This document shows positions 1 through 9,231 of a stretch of 64,000 nucleotides of DNA, piece after piece. Location of the stretch: positions 45,791-109,790 of the forward strand of contig DATHMF010000034.1 in assembly GCA_035487355.1 (NCBI GenBank), given 5' to 3'. The translations under genes were made by a program, and so were the position numbers. Within the stretch, counting starts at the first letter, position 1. Each line of letters starts with the position of its first letter. The stretch is from Terriglobales bacterium. Lineage in GTDB: Bacteria; Acidobacteriota; Terriglobia; Terriglobales; Acidobacteriaceae. The notes below the pieces were generated by a model. The model made no database searches. It was not told the DNA's origin and worked only from the letters and a program-made list of their open reading frames with translations.

Positions 1-242
1 GGCTGACGGCAAACGATTACGCCTGTCCTGCAAACGCCATTGGCTAGAATCAAACTGGACTATCCGCATGTTGCTGTCGTGGACAGGGAACATTGTAGAC
101 TGCCAGGGTCCGACAAAGCCGAGACGTTAACAACAATGTCCGCCAGGCTATTACGCCCGCGTGGCGGCCATGAATCACCGTATTTAATCTTCCGCGGCGG
201 CGAGAAAAACGTCGTATCTACCATCATTCTTTTGGAGGCACT
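1..242. other. Upstream region of the surface-protein gene
   Basis: No convincing gene is seen here; the short open frames on both strands lack a ribosome site or recognisable protein signature. The only clear signal is the GGAGG ribosome-binding site at about 232-236, which sets the start of the gene at 243. Confidence 0.5.
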
Positions 243-3002
243 ATGAGAAGGTTTCACACCATTCTGTTGTTGTTTCTGTTCATGAACCTTGCTGTGATCC
301 ATGCCCAACAGCCGCTTCAGATGGCCAGCCTGCGGCCGAATAGCCAACTTCTCTGGCATCGTGTTTCACCGAGCGCCGAAAAGCCTGATGGCCCGGTACT
401 CTACCAGATCATATTCCGCTCCAGCGCGCATATCGGTTCGATTCCCAAGATTGGCCCTACCTACGCGCTGGTGGATTCGGGCCTCATTACGGATAACAGC
501 GGCAATCTCATCATCGGCGGACTGACGATCAATGGCAGCACGGGAATCCTCAGTTTCGCCAACGGTCAGATGTTTGCTCTGCCAGCGGGCAACGGAGATA
601 TAGGCGGCACGTATCCAAGCCTTACCGTCGTAGGTCTGCAAGGACGAGGCGTCTCCGGCGCGGCCCCCGCAAATGGGCAAATATTGCAGTTCAATGGCGC
701 ACAGTGGGCGCCAGTTACACTTCCTGCTACGCAGGCAGTATGGCTGCTGGGCGGCAACAGTGGCACAGGGTGTACCAGTTCGCCTTGCGTAGATTTTTTG
801 GGCACGACCGACAACACCAGCCTGGAATTCAGGGTCAATAACAATCGTGCATTACGCATTGAACCGGCGACAGATCGCTTTTATGGTTTTAGCCCTAACG
901 TGATAGGGGGCTTTAGCGGGAACTATGTGACGGGTGCTGGAGTAGGGGGGGCGACGATTGCAGGCGGAGGCGCCAGCGGCTTGGTCAATACTGTGAGCGC
1001 GCATTTTGGCGCCGTAGGCGGGGGTTACAACAACACCGCCAGCGGCACCTTTGCCAGCACGGTAGCCGGAGGCTTCAGTAACACCGCCAATGGCCAGGAT
1101 GCGGTCGTAGGCGGAGGGCAGCGCAACACCTCCAGTGGATTTTTTGGTTCTACCGTGGCCGGGGGCAATGAAAACACCGCCAGCGGAGAGTTATCCACCG
1201 TATGCGGAGGCCAACTCAACCTCGCCAGCGGAGACTGGTCGACCATACCCGGGGGAGATCGCAACACGGCCAGCGGCGCTTTCAGCTTCGCCGCAGGTCG
1301 AAACGCCAATACCAACAATCACGTCGGCGCCTTTGTGTGGGGAGATGACTCGGTCGGCGTCATAAACCTTTTGGCCACTGCGGACAATCAATTTACAGCG
1401 CGCGCAGTCGGCGGATTCAACTTTATTACCGGAATTGTTGGCTTTGGCAATCCCGATCCTGCCAAGACCGTTAGTATTGCACCCAATAGCGGGATTATTA
1501 CTTTTGTCGCGGGCCAAACTTTTCCCGGAACCGGCACCATCACCGGCGTGACAGGAGGAGCGGGGCTGACGGGCGCAGGAACCAGCGGCAATGTAACCCT
1601 GGCCGCCAATCTGGTACGCGATGCTTCCTTGAGCGGCAATGGTGGCAGCTCACAACTGCAGGTGAATTACGCTGGCACGGGTTCCGCTCTGACCGCAGCT
1701 CACAGTGACCACAACCATGATGCCACGTATTGGAAGCAAGGCGGCAACAGCGGCACGGATTGCACCACTTCTCCGTGCGCTAATTTCTTGGGCAGCACCG
1801 ACAACAGCAGCCTGGAAGTACAGGTGAATGGACAGCGCGCCTACCGCATCGAACCAGCGACAGACTCTACGTTCAATAGTTTTGCACCCAACGTTATTGG
1901 AGGGTTCAGCAGCAACAATGTCACCGCGCTTGCAGGTGGAGCGACCATCGCCGGGGGTGGCGACAGTAATGCTCTCAATTCTGTCACCGATGACTTTGGA
2001 ACCGTTGGCGGCGGCTCCGGTAACCAGGCAGGCAACAATGCGAACGGTACCACCGATTCGCCCTACGCCACCGTGGGCGGAGGGCGGCTCAACACGGCCA
2101 GCGCACCCGCTTCCACTGTGGCGGGAGGCGTTAACAATAACGCCAGCGGCCAGTATTCCACTGTGACCGGAGGCGCCAACAACAACGCCGGCGGCGATAG
2201 TTCCACCGTGGCCGGAGGCACCAGCAACACCGCCAGTGGTCAGGATTCCATCGTCGCCGGAGGCGCTCACAACACCGCCAGCGGCCTCTTCAGTTTGGCC
2301 GCCGGGTCTCATGCTAATACTGGCGGCTTCCAGGGCACATTTGTCTGGGGAGACAGTTCCAGCACCGCCGATGTCACGGCGACGGCAAGTCATCAGTTCG
2401 TGGCCCGCGCTGCCGGCGGCGTTATCTTCTATACTAGCTCCGACTTGAGCACCAGCGCCCAGTTGGCCGCAGGCAGCGGGACCTGGTCTTCGGTCAGTGA
2501 CCGTAACGTCAAAGATCATTTTGCTCCCGTGGATGGCTCACAACTGCTTGTGCGCGTACTGGCTCTTCCTATCACTACATGGAACTACAAATCGCAAGCC
2601 ACAGATATTCGCCACATCGGGCCGATGGCGCAGGACTTCTTCGCAGCCTTCAAGGTTGGCGAGGATGAACGCCACATCACCGAAATTGACGAGGGCGGCG
2701 TGGCCCTGGCCGCGATTCAGGGGCTCAATCAGAAACTGGAAGATGAAGTCCGGCAGAAAGACGCGCAGATCACAGCACAACAAGAGCAGATCAAGGCACT
2801 GGCGGCGGCTTCGTCCGAACAAATTGCCGCGCTCACGGCGGAAGTGGCAGCGCAACGCCAGCTCACTCAGCGCCTGCTGCAGCGAGTAGCCGAGATCGAA
2901 CAAACAGCGGAGCAAAACCAACCAGGCAAGCTGGCAGTCAATGAAGTGCACAATAGTGACGAGGAAAACGACATACCAGCCCGGCAGGGCGGCATTAAGT
3001 AG
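243..3002 (+). CDS. Large secreted surface/adhesin-like protein with S74 intramolecular chaperone domain
   Basis: A 919-residue secreted protein. Residues 1-21 form a signal peptide (MRRFHTILLLFLF..., cleavage near HAQ). The body contains two long related head regions, each opening with a GGNSGT-C-SPC motif, then EPATD, NVIGGF and many repeats of the type GGG-x2-NTASG-x3-STVAGG. This resembles the left-handed beta-roll heads of trimeric adhesins. Near Ser752-Asp753 begins SDRNVK, the start of a Peptidase_S74 (endosialidase-type) chaperone domain, whose Ser and Lys are the residues expected for autocleavage. The C-terminus is a Q/E-rich coiled coil (about 820-900). The family is normally a trimeric fibre whose chaperone cuts itself off. 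GGAGG lies 6 nt before the ATG. A hairpin (CCCAGGGC-GGAA-GCCCTGGG, 3003-3022) follows the stop. The ligand or role at the cell surface is unknown. Confidence 0.8.
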   Translation: MRRFHTILLLFLFMNLAVIHAQQPLQMASLRPNSQLLWHRVSPSAEKPDGPVLYQIIFRSSAHIGSIPKIGPTYALVDSGLITDNSGNLIIGGLTINGSTGILSFANGQMFALPAGNGDIGGTYPSLTVVGLQGRGVSGAAPANGQILQFNGAQWAPVTLPATQAVWLLGGNSGTGCTSSPCVDFLGTTDNTSLEFRVNNNRALRIEPATDRFYGFSPNVIGGFSGNYVTGAGVGGATIAGGGASGLVNTVSAHFGAVGGGYNNTASGTFASTVAGGFSNTANGQDAVVGGGQRNTSSGFFGSTVAGGNENTASGELSTVCGGQLNLASGDWSTIPGGDRNTASGAFSFAAGRNANTNNHVGAFVWGDDSVGVINLLATADNQFTARAVGGFNFITGIVGFGNPDPAKTVSIAPNSGIITFVAGQTFPGTGTITGVTGGAGLTGAGTSGNVTLAANLVRDASLSGNGGSSQLQVNYAGTGSALTAAHSDHNHDATYWKQGGNSGTDCTTSPCANFLGSTDNSSLEVQVNGQRAYRIEPATDSTFNSFAPNVIGGFSSNNVTALAGGATIAGGGDSNALNSVTDDFGTVGGGSGNQAGNNANGTTDSPYATVGGGRLNTASAPASTVAGGVNNNASGQYSTVTGGANNNAGGDSSTVAGGTSNTASGQDSIVAGGAHNTASGLFSLAAGSHANTGGFQGTFVWGDSSSTADVTATASHQFVARAAGGVIFYTSSDLSTSAQLAAGSGTWSSVSDRNVKDHFAPVDGSQLLVRVLALPITTWNYKSQATDIRHIGPMAQDFFAAFKVGEDERHITEIDEGGVALAAIQGLNQKLEDEVRQKDAQITAQQEQIKALAAASSEQIAALTAEVAAQRQLTQRLLQRVAEIEQTAEQNQPGKLAVNEVHNSDEENDIPARQGGIK

Positions 3003-3096
3003 CCCAGGGCGGAAGCCCTGGGTAAGCTAGAAAATCGATCCGAGCCCCGGACAGGGGCGACACCCTTTTTTGTAACGCGACAGTGTGTTTGCTGAT

Positions 3097-3232
3097 TGAT
3101 ATCATTCTGATATCAAAACCTTGCGTCCTTAGAAACTGCCCGCCATAATTGTGCCAGACGTGTGTTTACGTTACGCATTCAAGAATGCGGGACTTCTTGT
3201 AGTCCTTCAGGTCTTTGAAAATTCGACCCCTA
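3097..3232 (+). repeat. Terminal module T, left copy (inverted relative to 11652-11787)
   Basis: About 135 bp that reappears, reverse-complemented and slightly diverged, at 11652-11787. Shared landmarks are the dyad TGATATCATTCTGATATCA (right copy GATACCAGGATGATACC), CATAATTGTGCCAGACGTG, GCATTCAAGAATGC and GTAGTCCTT-AGGTCTTTGAAAA. It sits at the outer end of the left core-filler array. No protein is recognised in it. Confidence 0.75.
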
Positions 3233-3239
3233 GGCGCGG

Positions 3240-3640
3240 TCAGAGTGTCCGACCGGGGAGATCCAATCCAGATTTGCAATTCTGAGGACTGATGACTGGG
3301 GGCTAGAGCAGCTAGTCCCACACCCCAGATCGATTTTCGCCAGTAATGACGCGGGTACGGACGCGGTTTGGGCACTCGAATGACCTGCTAGCAAGTGGGG
3401 GCGCAATCCACTCTAAAAATCAGCATTGATCTGCGCTCATCTGCGGCGAAGGGTTTGCGGTTGTTTTTGAAACTCGAAACTTGAAACCTGAAACTGCTTT
3501 TACCAGCAAGTCCCCCACCCCGAATCGATTTTCGCCAGTAATGACGCGGGTCAGACGCGGTTTTGGGACCCAAAAACACCTGCCAGCAAGTGGGGGTGGG
3601 TCCGCCAATCTTCCGGAAATCCGTGTTGATCCGTGTTAAT
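3240..3640 (-). repeat. Left core-filler repeat array
   Basis: Two copies of an approximately 95-bp core (about 3310-3400 and 3505-3600), here on the minus strand. Each contains the complement of GTCATTACTGGCGAA, a GTGCCCAAACCGCG-like block and flanking ACTTGCT-type ends next to CCCCCAC/GTGGGGG arms that can pair. Between cores lie fillers rich in 7-nt repeats (GAAACTC words at 3469-3496) and phrases such as CATCTGCGGCGAA and ATCCGTGTTAATCCGTGG. The same cores occur in the opposite orientation at 10.9-11.65 kb. Confidence 0.75.
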
Positions 3641-3672
3641 CCGTGGCGAAAGTCTTTGCTGTTGCTTTTTCT

Positions 3673-3700
3673 GAAGACTGAGGACTAAGGACTGACGACT
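3673..3700. repeat. Heptanucleotide repeat overlapping a gene end
   Basis: Four 7-nt units (GAAGACT, GAGGACT, AAGGACT, GACGACT). The array overlaps the 3' end of the phosphoesterase gene, so its last codons (VVSP-stop) are made of repeat DNA. Confidence 0.7.
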
Positions 3701-4188
3701 GGGTTCAAAAGCTCAATCACTTCGCTTTTGATCTTCCCTCCCTTAATCAAGAGACGCCCCACGGTAATGGGCAGATTAAACCTTCTGGGACCCGCGCTGC
3801 CTGGATTGAAATACAAAACTCCATCCCTCAAGTCCTGTTTCGGCTGGTGGGTATGGCCTGAAATTACGGCAGCAAATGCCGCTGCTTTCGGGTTCAAGTC
3901 AAGCTCATTCAGGTTGTGCAGCACATAGACACTGACTCTTCCCACTTCGAGAACATTGCTGGCGGGAATCCTTTTTGCCCAAGCTTCACGATCTACATTT
4001 CCGCGTACCGCCGTCAGCGGCGCAACCGCAGCCAGTCGGGCCAGAATCGCTGGATCGCCTATATCGCCGGCATGAATAATGTGGTCTGCACCTTCGAGCG
4101 CGGCGATTGCCTCGGGACGCAGCAGCCCGTGCGTGTCAGAGATGACACCGATGGTCCAGGTTGTTTTCGAGCTCAAGCTCATATCCAT
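3685..4188 (-). CDS. YfcE/MJ0936-type metallophosphoesterase
   Basis: A 167-residue calcineurin-like phosphoesterase of the small YfcE type. The metal-binding signature is complete and in order: SDTHG near the N-terminus, HAGDIGD, RGNVD and SGHTH, followed by NPGS. The family hydrolyses phosphodiesters with a di-metal centre; the physiological substrate is unknown. The open frame extends further upstream, but the extra residues have no family similarity and would run into the ompA-like promoter region. The Met at 4188 (or the one two codons later) precedes the first beta strand, as expected. It is divergent from the ompA-like gene with about 156 bp between them. The last codons lie in a heptamer repeat. 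Confidence 0.85.
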   Translation of the reverse strand: MDMSLSSKTTWTIGVISDTHGLLRPEAIAALEGADHIIHAGDIGDPAILARLAAVAPLTAVRGNVDREAWAKRIPASNVLEVGRVSVYVLHNLNELDLNPKAAAFAAVISGHTHQPKQDLRDGVLYFNPGSAGPRRFNLPITVGRLLIKGGKIKSEVIELLNPVVSP

Positions 4189-4344
4189 ATATTTTGCTTT
4201 ATATCCGCGCAATCGGTGAAATCCGAGGTAAGCAGTAACAATCAAAACTGCATTGCTCCGGGCCGCAAGCTTATATACACTCATGGGCACAGCGCCACAC
4301 GTCGAATGAATACCTCTCGAAGTAAACACCAGGGAGAAAACCAT

Positions 4345-5961
4345 ATGAAGCAATTCACATTGAGTTTGTTTTTGAGTTTGACTGTCCTTGCTTCGCTGTC
4401 GGCGATGGCGCAGCAACTGCCACAAGTACCGAACCCGGGGCTCGGGAATAATCCTGCGCGACGGCAGGCCTATCGCCCGGAATATTTTCAGGCAGAAAAA
4501 TCGGCGCCCGTGATCCAGATCAACGTTTCGCGCAACATTCAAACGGTAAATTACTGGGCGCGTGGATCAACCAAAGTGAATTTCATTGGCACTGCGCTGC
4601 TGCCGCGCGCCGAAGGCCGGGCCACGGTCCAAAGCACGGGGGGCGCGCTGGCCATCGAGGCCGAGTTTAACGGACTCGCCCCGGTTGCGACCTTCGGTCC
4701 TGAATATCTCACCTACGTGCTCTGGGCGATTACGCCGGAGGGTCTGGCGAACAATTTGGGCGAGGTCCAGGTCCGCGATGGTAAAAGCAATGTGAAGGCC
4801 AGCACCAAGCTGCAAACCTTCGGGATGATCGTCACCGCCGAGCCCTATTTCGCCGTTACCTTTCCCAGCGATGAAGTTGTCATGGAAAACTCCGCGCGCT
4901 CTGACACCAAGGGCGCAGTGGATTCGGTAAATGCCAAGTTTGAATTATTGCAGCGCGGGCGCTACTCTGATGCTCACCTTGAAGCTTTCCCGTTTGATCC
5001 TAAGGTTCCGCTCGATTTATACGAAGCTCGCAATGCCCTGCGCATCGCAAAATGGCAGAAGGCAGATCAGTATGCCGCAGAATCGTTCGGCAAAGCGCAA
5101 GATGCGCTGAACCGAGCTGAAGATTACCAGAAGAGAAAACAAAAGCAGGCGGTGGCAACCACCGCGCGCGAGGCCGTCCAGATGGCTGAAGATGCGCGTG
5201 CCATTTCCGTCAAACGCCAGGAAGACGAACGCATTGCCAACGAACAGCGCGATGCGCAGCAGCGTGAAGCCGCCGCGAAAGCCGCTCAGGAAGCTGAAGC
5301 CCTGAGGCGGACCCAGGCCGAAGCGGCCGCCGCCAAGGATGCGCAGGCGCGCGCGCTGGCTGAAGCTGCTGCAGCAAGAGATGCGCAAGCCCGTGCCGAG
5401 GCCGAAGCGGCCGCCGCTAAAGATGCTCAAGCTCGCGCCCAAGCTGAGCAAGAGCAAAAAGCGGCCCAGGCCCGCGAACAACAGGCACAACAGGCCGCTG
5501 CCCAGGCCGAACGCGAGAAGCAGGAGCTACGCGCCAAGCTGCTCGAACAATTCAATCGTGTGCTGCCCACACGTGATTCGCAGCGCGGGTTGGTGGTCAA
5601 CCTGGGTGATGTGTTGTTCGATATTGGGAAAGCCAATCTTCGTCCCGCTGCGCGCGAGGCGCTGGCGAAGCTTTCGGGGATCGTCCTGAATTATCCACAG
5701 TTGAAATTGACGGTCGAAGGACACACCGACAACACCGGCAGCGATGAGTTCAATCAGACGCTTTCAGAAAAACGCGCCAGCTCAGTCCGCGACTACCTGG
5801 TGGTACAAGGCTTGACCGCAGATTCAATCTCGGCCACAGGCCTGGGCAAAACCGACCCTATCGCAGACAACACTACCGCCGCCGGCAGGCAAAAAAATCG
5901 GCGCGTTGAGATCATCGTCTCCGGCGAGGTAATTGGAACGCAGATCGGGGGCACGCAGTAG
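4345..5961 (+). CDS. OmpA-family outer-membrane/peptidoglycan-associated protein
   Basis: A 538-residue exported protein. Residues 1-22 are a signal peptide ending AMA-QQ. The N-terminal part (about 25-250) has no family I can name. Residues about 270-400 are an Ala/Lys/Glu/Gln-rich coiled coil with repeated AEAAAAKDAQARA-type units. The C-terminal 110 residues are an OmpA_C domain: LFDIGKANLRP, EGHTDNTGS, LSEKRASSVRDYL, GLGKTDPIADN, NRRVEI. The conserved Asp and Arg that bind diaminopimelate are present. It probably tethers the outer membrane to peptidoglycan, with the coiled coil spanning the periplasm. The ATG at 4345 follows AGGGAG and starts directly with the signal peptide; the longer upstream open frame is rejected. 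A GCAGGGA...TCCCTGC hairpin follows the stop. Confidence 0.85.
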   Translation: MKQFTLSLFLSLTVLASLSAMAQQLPQVPNPGLGNNPARRQAYRPEYFQAEKSAPVIQINVSRNIQTVNYWARGSTKVNFIGTALLPRAEGRATVQSTGGALAIEAEFNGLAPVATFGPEYLTYVLWAITPEGLANNLGEVQVRDGKSNVKASTKLQTFGMIVTAEPYFAVTFPSDEVVMENSARSDTKGAVDSVNAKFELLQRGRYSDAHLEAFPFDPKVPLDLYEARNALRIAKWQKADQYAAESFGKAQDALNRAEDYQKRKQKQAVATTAREAVQMAEDARAISVKRQEDERIANEQRDAQQREAAAKAAQEAEALRRTQAEAAAAKDAQARALAEAAAARDAQARAEAEAAAAKDAQARAQAEQEQKAAQAREQQAQQAAAQAEREKQELRAKLLEQFNRVLPTRDSQRGLVVNLGDVLFDIGKANLRPAAREALAKLSGIVLNYPQLKLTVEGHTDNTGSDEFNQTLSEKRASSVRDYLVVQGLTADSISATGLGKTDPIADNTTAAGRQKNRRVEIIVSGEVIGTQIGGTQ

Positions 5962-6057
5962 ATATTCACAATTGCCTAACGCAGGGAACGTAGACTTGCT
6001 CCCTGCTCGCCAGGCGAAAGTGATGGCAGCAAGAAACCGTCGTTTGAGGAACTAAAA

Positions 6058-6450
6058 ATGGCTGAATTCAGCGCTTGCACGAAATGCAATTTTGAAACCA
6101 CCGAACCTTTCGCTCACTGCCCGAAATGCGGGCGGCGCATGCTTAGCTCGGGCAGGGTCAGGATGCTGGGCTGGCTGCTTGTCGTCCTCGGCGGTTTTCT
6201 GGTTGTCATGATGGGCGCCATCACCGCTTTAGTGGCTGCTAACTCTTCACATTTTACCGGCACCGCAATACAAGCGATGTTCATGTATCTCCTGTTCGCC
6301 GTTATCATAGCCTTCGGGCTCTTGAGCCTTGCCGCCGGTGCCTGGCAGATCAAGCATGGCAAACGAAACAAAACCATCATGTTCGTCGGCATGGGGTTAG
6401 GGTTCCTGCTTGTGATCACAACCATTGCTACACTACGCGTGCTGGGCTAA
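6058..6450 (+). CDS. Small membrane protein with N-terminal zinc ribbon
   Basis: 130 residues. The N-terminus carries two Cys pairs (CTKC and CPKC, 12 residues between) typical of a zinc ribbon. Three hydrophobic segments follow (about 36-60, 75-100, 108-128), so the ribbon is presumably cytoplasmic at the head of a membrane anchor. No specific function is recognised. It is a single gene on the plus strand between the ompA-like and CDP-alcohol phosphatidyltransferase genes. Confidence 0.65.
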   Translation: MAEFSACTKCNFETTEPFAHCPKCGRRMLSSGRVRMLGWLLVVLGGFLVVMMGAITALVAANSSHFTGTAIQAMFMYLLFAVIIAFGLLSLAAGAWQIKHGKRNKTIMFVGMGLGFLLVITTIATLRVLG

Positions 6451-6643
6451 TATCGCATGAGCTCCTTTGCCTCATCGTACCACCCCATTTTTGCTGGGCT
6501 TAATCCTCTTGAGAATGGCGCTACATTGCTCTTTTTTCAATCACTTACCCACTGACCTTCTTTTGTCCTCCGGTTGAGCAGCTATGCATTGTCGCTTCCC
6601 CGCGCACGCGGCAAAGTTACACCACGCCGCAGGGAGGACTACA

Positions 6644-7396
6644 ATGCAAAGCACAATTTCGCAACACTCATTTCCGCAACATTCATTCGTGGGCTCGGTC
6701 ACCGAGCTCGCTTCCAAGAACTTCAACGACGCCCGCCGGGTCCACACCAGTTTCTTGGTCGATGTCGAGCGCAAGGCACTTGTCTGGCTTGCCAATCACA
6801 TGCCCGACTGGCTCAACTCCGACCACCTGACGATTCTGGGGCTGGTTTCGATGGCGGGCGCTGGACTGGGCTATTGGGCCGCGCGCTGGAACAAATGGAC
6901 GCTGCTTGGCGTGATCGCCTGCCTCGCCCTCAACTGGCTGGGAGACAGCCTCGATGGCACCCTGGCCCGCGTGCGGCAATGCCAGCGCCCGCGCTATGGT
7001 TTTTATGTGGACCACATCTGCGACGTCTTTGCCGCGCTCTTTCTGCTGGGAGGCATGGGTGCTTCCGGATACATGAATCCGCTGGTCGCGGCCGGTCTGC
7101 TCATCAGCTACTACATGCTTTCCATTGAGGTCTTCCTGACCACCTACACCATCGGGCGTTTTCAGCTTTCCTTTTTCAAGTTTGGCCCAACTGAACTGCG
7201 GGTCGTTCTCGCGATCGGTAATTTATTTCTCTTGTTCCACCCCATGGCCCACCTTTTCAAGCACGCCTTCAGGCTCTTCGACATCGGCGGAGTGGTGGGA
7301 GCGCTGGGGATGGTGGGCATCACGATTTTCACCGCAGTGCGCAACGGCAAGCAGCTTTATCGCGAAGAGCCCATGCCGGAAAGGATGCAAGGATGA
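6644..7396 (+). CDS. CDP-alcohol phosphatidyltransferase family membrane enzyme
   Basis: A 250-residue membrane protein carrying the family motif DG-x2-AR-x8-G-x3-D-x3-D, read here as LDGTLAR...GFYVDHICD (about residues 105-126). Members transfer a phosphoalcohol from a CDP-linked donor to an acceptor (phosphatidylglycerophosphate, phosphatidylinositol, ether lipid or related). The substrate cannot be told from sequence. About five to six membrane segments are seen. The ATG at 6644 is preceded by AGGGAGG. The stop overlaps the GtrA-like start by 4 nt (ATGA), so the two are probably co-translated and may act together in lipid-linked glycan or polar lipid synthesis. Confidence 0.85.
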   Translation: MQSTISQHSFPQHSFVGSVTELASKNFNDARRVHTSFLVDVERKALVWLANHMPDWLNSDHLTILGLVSMAGAGLGYWAARWNKWTLLGVIACLALNWLGDSLDGTLARVRQCQRPRYGFYVDHICDVFAALFLLGGMGASGYMNPLVAAGLLISYYMLSIEVFLTTYTIGRFQLSFFKFGPTELRVVLAIGNLFLLFHPMAHLFKHAFRLFDIGGVVGALGMVGITIFTAVRNGKQLYREEPMPERMQG

Positions 7397-7863
7397 CGCC
7401 GGGCACGTCTCAAAACAAGGGCCGATGGTCTGGCCTTTTCATCCGCTGGATCAAATTCAACGCCGTGGGCGCAATCGGAGTCGGGGTGCAACTGCTTATG
7501 CTGACCTTGCTCGCCAAGGCCGGGGTTTATTACCTGATCTCCACCGGACTGGCAGTAGAGGCAGCGGTTCTGCACAATTTTCTATGGCACGAGCACTACA
7601 CCTGGCGCGATCGCACACATGCTGAAAAGAGTGCCGGCATGTTGCAACGCCTGCTGCGATTTCATTTGACCAACGGATTGCTCTCACTCACCGGCAATGT
7701 GCTGCTCATGCGATTGCTGGCGGGAGCGCTGCATTTCCCTTTGCTGGCCGCAAATATCATCAGCATTATCACGTGTTCCCTGGCCAACTTCCTGATGAGC
7801 CACTTGCTGGTGTTTCGTCCTCAATCAGTCACGCTTAGAGGTGAGGTCTTACGCAGCCCTTAA
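7393..7863 (+). CDS. GtrA-like membrane protein
   Basis: A 156-residue protein with four hydrophobic segments and the GtrA family pattern: RWIKFNAVGAIGVGVQ at the N-terminus, an aromatic/charged stretch (HNFLWHEHYTW) after the second helix, and RFHLTNG before the third. Family members are proposed flippases for polyprenyl-linked sugars. The start overlaps the preceding phosphatidyltransferase stop. No matching glycosyltransferase lies next to it. Confidence 0.8.
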   Translation: MTPGTSQNKGRWSGLFIRWIKFNAVGAIGVGVQLLMLTLLAKAGVYYLISTGLAVEAAVLHNFLWHEHYTWRDRTHAEKSAGMLQRLLRFHLTNGLLSLTGNVLLMRLLAGALHFPLLAANIISIITCSLANFLMSHLLVFRPQSVTLRGEVLRSP

Positions 7864-8013
7864 GCAAACGTCAATTACTACCTGGGTTCGCGCCGCCCGT
7901 GGTTCCGCCGGGGGCAGAGGGGCTTTCCCCAAAGCGCGTTCCGGCACTAGACTATTTGTAGTGGGCTTTCTGGTCCCCCGCTCGCAGCCCGCATCTCATC
8001 TGACCAAAGCGCC

Positions 8014-8967
8014 GTGGAAATTCTCGATCTGCGTCATTTTCGCTCTTCCGACCTGCGCTCTCTTCTGGAAGAAGAGTCGCGTGCGTGGTCGCGTCTGCTC
8101 TCCTGGGACTACAGCGGCTCGGCGGAGATGATCTTGCGCTATATGGATGCCCGCATCCTGCCTGGCTACGCCTGGGTGGAAAACAACCTGGTACAGGGAT
8201 ATTCGTTCTTCGTCTACGAGGGCAGCAAGGGTGTGATTGGCGATTTGTTTGTGCATCCCACCCACTCCGGCCAGGGGCAGTATTCCATCGAAGAGCGCCT
8301 GTTAGGGCACGTGATTGAGACCCTGCAACAATCGCCTGGCATCAACCGTATTGAAGCCCAGTTGTTGCTGCATGAGACGGCCAGTATGGAGAGGCCGTTT
8401 ATAGAAGAAGGTTTCCGGCGGCATCCCCGGCTTTTCATGGTGCTGCCGCTGAATCCCGGTTCTGGAAACGGGAACCACTCAAACCAGCACCTCGCTGACG
8501 TAGAGTTCCGCAAATGGTCCGACGAAGACTTTCAGGGTGCGGCTTCGGTCATCACCACTGCCTACCGCGACCACATTGATTCGGAAATCAACGATCAGTA
8601 CCGCACTTCAGCGGGCTCGCTGCGCTTTCTCAACAACATCATCCGCTTTCCTGGCTGCGGGCTCTTCGACCCTGAGGCTTCTATCATGGCGCGCAGCCGG
8701 TCAACGCGTGCGCCTTTGGGCGTGATCCTGTGTTCGCGGGTGCGCAGCGATGTAGGACACGTCACCCAGGTGTGCGTTGCCCCCGAGTATCGCGGACGCG
8801 GCCTGGGAAAAGCACTTATGTGTATGGCCTGCAGCGAACTGCAAAAGCGTGGCTGCCGCGCGCTCTCTCTGACCGTGACCGAAGCTAATGCTCCAGCCGT
8901 GAACCTTTATAAGCACATGGGCTTCGCTATTCACCGGATCTTTGATGCGTTTGTGTGGGAAGGATGA
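8014..8967 (+). CDS. GNAT-family N-acetyltransferase, probably two GNAT domains
   Basis: 317 residues. The C-terminal half is a standard GNAT fold with the acetyl-CoA loop VAPEYRGRGLGKALM (about 255-270) and NAPAVNLYKHMGF near the end. The N-terminal half has a weaker GNAT pattern (GDLFVHPTHSGQGQYSIEERLL), suggesting a tandem or degenerate duplicate. The start is a GTG at 8014. The acceptor substrate is unknown. It is convergent with the small membrane genes that follow, separated by a repeat hairpin. Confidence 0.75.
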   Translation: MEILDLRHFRSSDLRSLLEEESRAWSRLLSWDYSGSAEMILRYMDARILPGYAWVENNLVQGYSFFVYEGSKGVIGDLFVHPTHSGQGQYSIEERLLGHVIETLQQSPGINRIEAQLLLHETASMERPFIEEGFRRHPRLFMVLPLNPGSGNGNHSNQHLADVEFRKWSDEDFQGAASVITTAYRDHIDSEINDQYRTSAGSLRFLNNIIRFPGCGLFDPEASIMARSRSTRAPLGVILCSRVRSDVGHVTQVCVAPEYRGRGLGKALMCMACSELQKRGCRALSLTVTEANAPAVNLYKHMGFAIHRIFDAFVWEG

Positions 8968-9042
8968 GGAAAGTAAGAAACAGGAAGTAAGAAGTTTGAA
9001 GTTGAAACTTCTCACTTCAAACTTCGCATTTCGTACTTCCCT
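8967..9042. repeat. Heptad repeat folding into a perfect hairpin between convergent genes
   Basis: Built of 7-nt words (GAAGTAA, GAAGTTT and complements). GAAGTTTGAAGT at 8991-9002 pairs perfectly with ACTTCAAACTTC at 9014-9025 (12 bp). It lies between the GNAT gene and the convergent 62-residue gene, so it could act as a bidirectional terminator. Confidence 0.7.
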
Positions 9043-9231
9043 TCAATGTTTCAATATCCAGAGGAACCAGCCTCCGGCGATGACGCCGGCCACAAACCAG
9101 ACGAAGCATTTGACGCCGTAGCGGAATTGCTCGCGCACGCCTTCTTTCTGGGTGATGCCAAAGACAATGGAAGCAAAGAATGCAAATAGCAGTGCGGCAG
9201 TGAAGTGAGAAAGTTGCAGATGTATGTTCAC
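9043..9231 (-). CDS. Small two-helix membrane protein
   Basis: 62 residues with two hydrophobic helices (about 8-25 and 38-58) around a charged loop (TQKEGVREQFRYG). The start overlaps the stop of the upstream 142-residue membrane protein by 4 nt, so they are probably expressed together. The length, start overlap and hydrophobic pattern support a real gene. Function unknown. Confidence 0.6.
   Translation of the reverse strand: MNIHLQLSHFTAALLFAFFASIVFGITQKEGVREQFRYGVKCFVWFVAGVIAGGWFLWILKH

Noticed and set aside
1650..2519. 289-residue open frame antisense to the surface protein
   Set aside because: Gly/Ala-rich shadow produced by the repeats of the sense gene; no ribosome site or family signature.
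3916..4344. Upstream extension of the OmpA-like frame
   Set aside because: No family similarity, overlaps the divergent phosphoesterase gene; a ribosome site and signal peptide begin at 4345.
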